From positions 1-33,719 of the forward strand of contig JAJQCG010000111.1 of assembly GCA_021202815.1 (NCBI GenBank): a stretch of 33,719 nt of DNA. Direction: 5' to 3'. Below, in pieces: positions 30,932-33,719 of this stretch. Each line of letters opens with the position of its first letter. Positions within the stretch are counted from its first letter, which is position 1. The notes below the pieces were generated by a model. The model ran no database searches and had not been told where the DNA came from. It worked only from the letters and a program-made list of their open reading frames with translations. The position numbers and the translations under genes are program-made. Origin of the DNA: Lachnospiraceae bacterium. Its GTDB lineage: Bacteria > Bacillota > Clostridia > Lachnospirales > Lachnospiraceae.

Positions 30932-33642
30932 TTTTTTGCTGTCTGAAATGCCTCAATCGCATCCTGATACGCATCATAGGCGCTGTCGTTTTCCGATTTT
31001 AAGGTGTCGTACGATGGGTCGGTGTACCACAGCCTGCCCTTCGTATCAGTGACCAGATTCAGCAGTTCTGCCGTCTGCGGGGCATAGATCAGCATGTTGT
31101 CGCTGTTTACCGCGTAAGTGACAGTCAGGTCCACCGTCGGGATCGGGTACTTCTCAATGTAGCGGTTTCCGTCCGGATTTTTGTCCGAATTCTCCTCCCA
31201 CACCGGTAAATCGGGATCGCCGGGGATGGACGGATAGAAAGCCGTGGTGTTGGAATTGTTGGTCGCGATGCCATTGCCGCCAAAGGTAATTCTGGCGTTG
31301 ATTCCGACGATCAGAACAAGCTTGTAGCCATAGTCGCCGGCTTCGTATTTCCGGTCTTCCTCTGTGGACAAGGATTGCCAGTATTTACAGCAGTCCTTGT
31401 CATAGTTGGTGACGGCATTCTCTTCATAATCGTAACCGATCATTTTCAGGGTGTTTCCAATCACAATACATGACACCTGTTCTGTGATATCCTCCCACTC
31501 CGAATAGGATGTCAGCATATTTCCCTGATTATCGTATGTATACGCGGTTCTCTCACCCCAGCGGAATTCGGTTACAACTCCGTCCTTGTCCATGTCGACA
31601 GGAACGCCGTTCTCATCTAAATTTGCGGGAATGCGCGGGACCTGGTATATCTTGATGGCTGATGAATCCGTAATCTCGAAAGGATCCGTGACCTCTTCAA
31701 TGAAATAAGAGGTGGCGCCGGCGTATCCGCCGCCGGATGCTGCATTTTTTGCCTCCCCTTCGATCAGCCGCGGAATTCCTCTGACGGCTGCGATCAGCCC
31801 GCTGCTGTCATCCGTGAAAAATGAATACTGTCCAAAATGGTTTCGGGCGTCGTTTTCGTATGAATAGGTATAATTATAATATTTTCCGTTGACGCCGAGT
31901 GTCCCGTTCTTTGGGTAATCAGATGAACACAGGGACAGAAAGACGGCGCTTACCATGTGCTCTGAATAGATTTTCCACAGTTCTGTATCCGTCTCCGCGG
32001 GCACATCATCGATATCTCCGTTCAGCAGGGCGGTCGTCAGCTCATCGCAATGTCCGTAATTTACATAGACCCCGTAGATGCTTGTCCCGGCGTCCTTTAT
32101 TTCCCTTGCTGTCCGCAGCGCGTTATTGGCGTGAGTCATATCCGTCGCGCCGCCGTCCGTGATCAGAATAATGTCTGTGGATTCCGCACGGCTCGCGTAA
32201 ATCCAGTAGTCCTGCGCGTAGGCGAGCGCGACATCGGTATAAGTTCCCTCCAGGATCCGGGACGCGTCGAAATACGCGGCGTTCGCCAGGGTGTCGACAT
32301 CGCTGTCGCTCGTCGGAGCAAGGCCGTCCCAGCCATTCCGGTACATGACTTTTATATCATTATTGTTATAGCCCATGATTCCGACCACATGGATCATGTG
32401 GTCCTGCATCTGGGCTTCCACATCGTCGGAAGGGTCAATGTCGGAATACTCGCCGTTTCTGGCTTTTTCCAGAAATTCGCTGTTGATTGCCGCGGCATTT
32501 TTGAAAAACGCGGCGGTGGCAGAGTTGGTATCTTCGATCCGGGTTCCGATTCCCATAGTCAGGGACTGGTCCATGATGATAATGACATCCCTGCGCGTCG
32601 GAGCCGTTTTGACTGTCGGCTTTGAGGAGTTATAATAGGCCGTCTCCATGTAGATGTCATAGGTGCTCTGATTGTTAATGCTGTCCTCGCCCCGGACCAG
32701 ATACTTATCGAACTCCATGTATGCATCTTCTGTCACTTCGGATTCAATCTGGCTGTCATTTCCCGTCAGCACCAGTGCGTATTCCGAAAACATGTCCGAT
32801 GTAAAGCGCAGAGTTCCGTCCTCTTCGGCAAGCTCAACTTCCATTGCTTCCAGGGATTCCGCTTTTACCTCCGGAAGAGTGTCCGTCTCATCGGAGACCG
32901 GTTCCGTCGATACCTCCTGCAGGACGGTGTCAACGTTGTGGAGGATCGAAAGCGCCTCGTTTTCGCGCAGGCCTTCGATCAGCGAGGCAGCGGCGAAGGT
33001 GACGGTCACATCGCCCGCCGGCTCGACGGCGGTGCCTTCCGCATTCAGGAGCGTGATGTCGTAGACGCTGACCACTTCGGCGTCTGTATAGGCTTCCGAT
33101 TCTGAAAGAGCATCCTTATATTCGGATACGCGGTCTTTTCCGAGATCGGTTACGGAAATCCCGGAAACGTCGGCAAGCGCTTCCACGCTTCCCGAGACCG
33201 TGACCGTGATCTCTCCCGCTTCCGCGGTGAATGAGACAGGGGAAACTTCCCTGTCCGCAGAGCTCTCCGCCTCCGGGTCTTCGCTGCTGTCGCCCGGATC
33301 CGTGGAAGTATTTTCCGCGGAACTGTCTGTTTGCTCCGATTCTGCGTCTTCCGAATCGCTCTCTTCCCCGGACTTTGTCTCATCTGCATCTGTGGCGCTG
33401 TCCACTGCTTCTGCTGCGAAGCTGTCCTCTGCCCCCTCTGCGGCGCTGCCTGCTGCCTCCTCCGGAGCGTCTGAAATATCGGCGTCATCAATGATGATCG
33501 TCTCATATTCATCCGACGTTGCCGGTTCCTCTTCCGTCCGGACATCCGACAATTCCGTCGCCAGCGCGACGCCGGAGTCGCCAACTGCGAGCGCCACAGC
33601 CAGCGCAAAGGCAAGAGCCTGTCTTATCCATTTCTTCTTCAT
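30841..33642 (-). CDS. Giant adhesin-like secreted protein, 5' part with von Willebrand A domain
   Basis: ATG 33642 follows GGGAGGAGGGG. The frame encodes a signal peptide (MKKKWIRQALAFALAVALAV, cleavage near ALA-TEL), a Ser/Glu/Asp-rich linker (about 33-130), a beta-rich domain (about 130-300), then a von Willebrand A domain (about 350-590) with MIDAS motif DQSLT (358-362) and ITDGGATD (Asp496). More Ig-like modules and a helical spacer (YDAYQDAIEAFQTAKK) follow. After residue 904 the frame enters 29 basic, atypical residues and stops at 30841. The domain style is that of surface adhesins or pilin-tip proteins. Joined to the 3' part it gives about 2,327 residues. The break may be programmed, mutational or an error. 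Confidence 0.86.
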   Translation of the reverse strand: MKKKWIRQALAFALAVALAVGDSGVALATELSDVRTEEEPATSDEYETIIIDDADISDAPEEAAGSAAEGAEDSFAAEAVDSATDADETKSGEESDSEDAESEQTDSSAENTSTDPGDSSEDPEAESSADREVSPVSFTAEAGEITVTVSGSVEALADVSGISVTDLGKDRVSEYKDALSESEAYTDAEVVSVYDITLLNAEGTAVEPAGDVTVTFAAASLIEGLRENEALSILHNVDTVLQEVSTEPVSDETDTLPEVKAESLEAMEVELAEEDGTLRFTSDMFSEYALVLTGNDSQIESEVTEDAYMEFDKYLVRGEDSINNQSTYDIYMETAYYNSSKPTVKTAPTRRDVIIIMDQSLTMGIGTRIEDTNSATAAFFKNAAAINSEFLEKARNGEYSDIDPSDDVEAQMQDHMIHVVGIMGYNNNDIKVMYRNGWDGLAPTSDSDVDTLANAAYFDASRILEGTYTDVALAYAQDYWIYASRAESTDIILITDGGATDMTHANNALRTAREIKDAGTSIYGVYVNYGHCDELTTALLNGDIDDVPAETDTELWKIYSEHMVSAVFLSLCSSDYPKNGTLGVNGKYYNYTYSYENDARNHFGQYSFFTDDSSGLIAAVRGIPRLIEGEAKNAASGGGYAGATSYFIEEVTDPFEITDSSAIKIYQVPRIPANLDENGVPVDMDKDGVVTEFRWGERTAYTYDNQGNMLTSYSEWEDITEQVSCIVIGNTLKMIGYDYEENAVTNYDKDCCKYWQSLSTEEDRKYEAGDYGYKLVLIVGINARITFGGNGIATNNSNTTAFYPSIPGDPDLPVWEENSDKNPDGNRYIEKYPIPTVDLTVTYAVNSDNMLIYAPQTAELLNLVTDTKGRLWYTDPSYDTLKSENDSAYDAYQDAIEAFQTAKKPPRRMTAMSPCKKPRKKRNLLFIRQNLLI
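30931..30937 (-). other. A_AAA_AAG slippery heptamer at the adhesin frame break
   Basis: On the - strand the 5' frame reads GCA AAA AAG, giving the heptamer A_AAA_AAG in the register of the dnaX -1 frameshift site. A -1 slip continues as GCC GCC GCG GAG, exactly the downstream adhesin frame. A GAGG lies 13 bases upstream (30954-30951) and CCGCGG occurs twice downstream (30927-30922 and again about 30 bases later), able to form a 6-bp GC stem. Restoring a seventh A would give the same protein. Confidence 0.6.
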
Positions 33643-33719
33643 GTTCCGTCCCCTCCTCCCTGTGCGGTAGTGTCAAAAGCTACCTCGTTTTTTGTTGCCT
33701 AAACCTTGATTTTCGGGAG
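33643..33719 (-). promoter_or_regulatory. Leader of the adhesin gene
   Basis: On the - strand the ribosome site GGAGGAGGGG is 6 bases before the ATG. Upstream, GGTAG and CTACC (9 bases apart) form a short inverted repeat that contains TTGACA. No -10 fits before the ribosome site, so the promoter probably lies beyond the window. Confidence 0.5.

Overview
The window looks like chromosomal DNA from a spore-forming, G+C-moderate member of the Clostridia, most likely Lachnospiraceae. This rests on a CotS-type spore-coat kinase, a DUF3794-LysM spore protein, VanW, DUF1002 and DUF1934 proteins, an Feo iron operon with paired small FeoA proteins and a Cys-rich FeoB partner, a RelQ-type alarmone synthetase and a CBS-containing DHH pyrophosphatase. 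No phage, IS element, CRISPR array or rRNA is visible. Nearly all genes to 26.6 kb lie on the + strand in short co-directional groups; the last 7 kb is one giant gene on the - strand.

Layout: the 3' end of a PrsA-like foldase, nicotinate phosphoribosyltransferase with a clear terminator, a CotS-like kinase and phosphoglucomutase (1-5.4 kb). Two tRNA-Gly genes follow with a strong promoter and terminator. Next come a 33-residue membrane peptide, a VanW protein, a HypE/AIR-synthase-like protein, an Lrp/AsnC regulator, a PLP aminotransferase with a frameshift near its start, TrmL and a coiled-coil/SleB cell-wall hydrolase (6-12.2 kb). tRNA-Pro(CGG), aspartate kinase, an alpha/beta hydrolase and a DUF1002 protein follow. 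A small - strand gene of 88 codons converges on DUF1002 and diverges from relQ. The DHH-CBS pyrophosphatase comes next. The iron block is feoA-feoA-feoB-Cys-rich peptide-fur (19.1-22.7 kb), with a Fur-like box and TTAG/CTAA palindromes at its promoters. Then come a PrcB_C lipoprotein, DUF3794-LysM, ispE, a small membrane protein and DUF1934.

The - strand from 33.6 to 26.7 kb encodes a secreted multidomain adhesin-like protein of about 2,327 residues. It has a signal peptide, acidic linker, von Willebrand A domain, helical spacer, Ig/CNA-B/SdrD-like modules, InlB-type repeats and a C-terminal ALK-like glycine-rich domain. It has no LPXTG anchor. Its reading frame is split at a perfect A_AAA_AAG heptamer, the dnaX-type -1 frameshift signal, placed in exactly the register that would restore the rest of the protein. 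This is the most notable signal in the window, but a one-base homopolymer deletion or sequencing error explains it equally well. A second point of interest is an identical 12-mer with a sigma-K-like -10 (CATAAGATAGAG) in front of the two sporulation-type loci.
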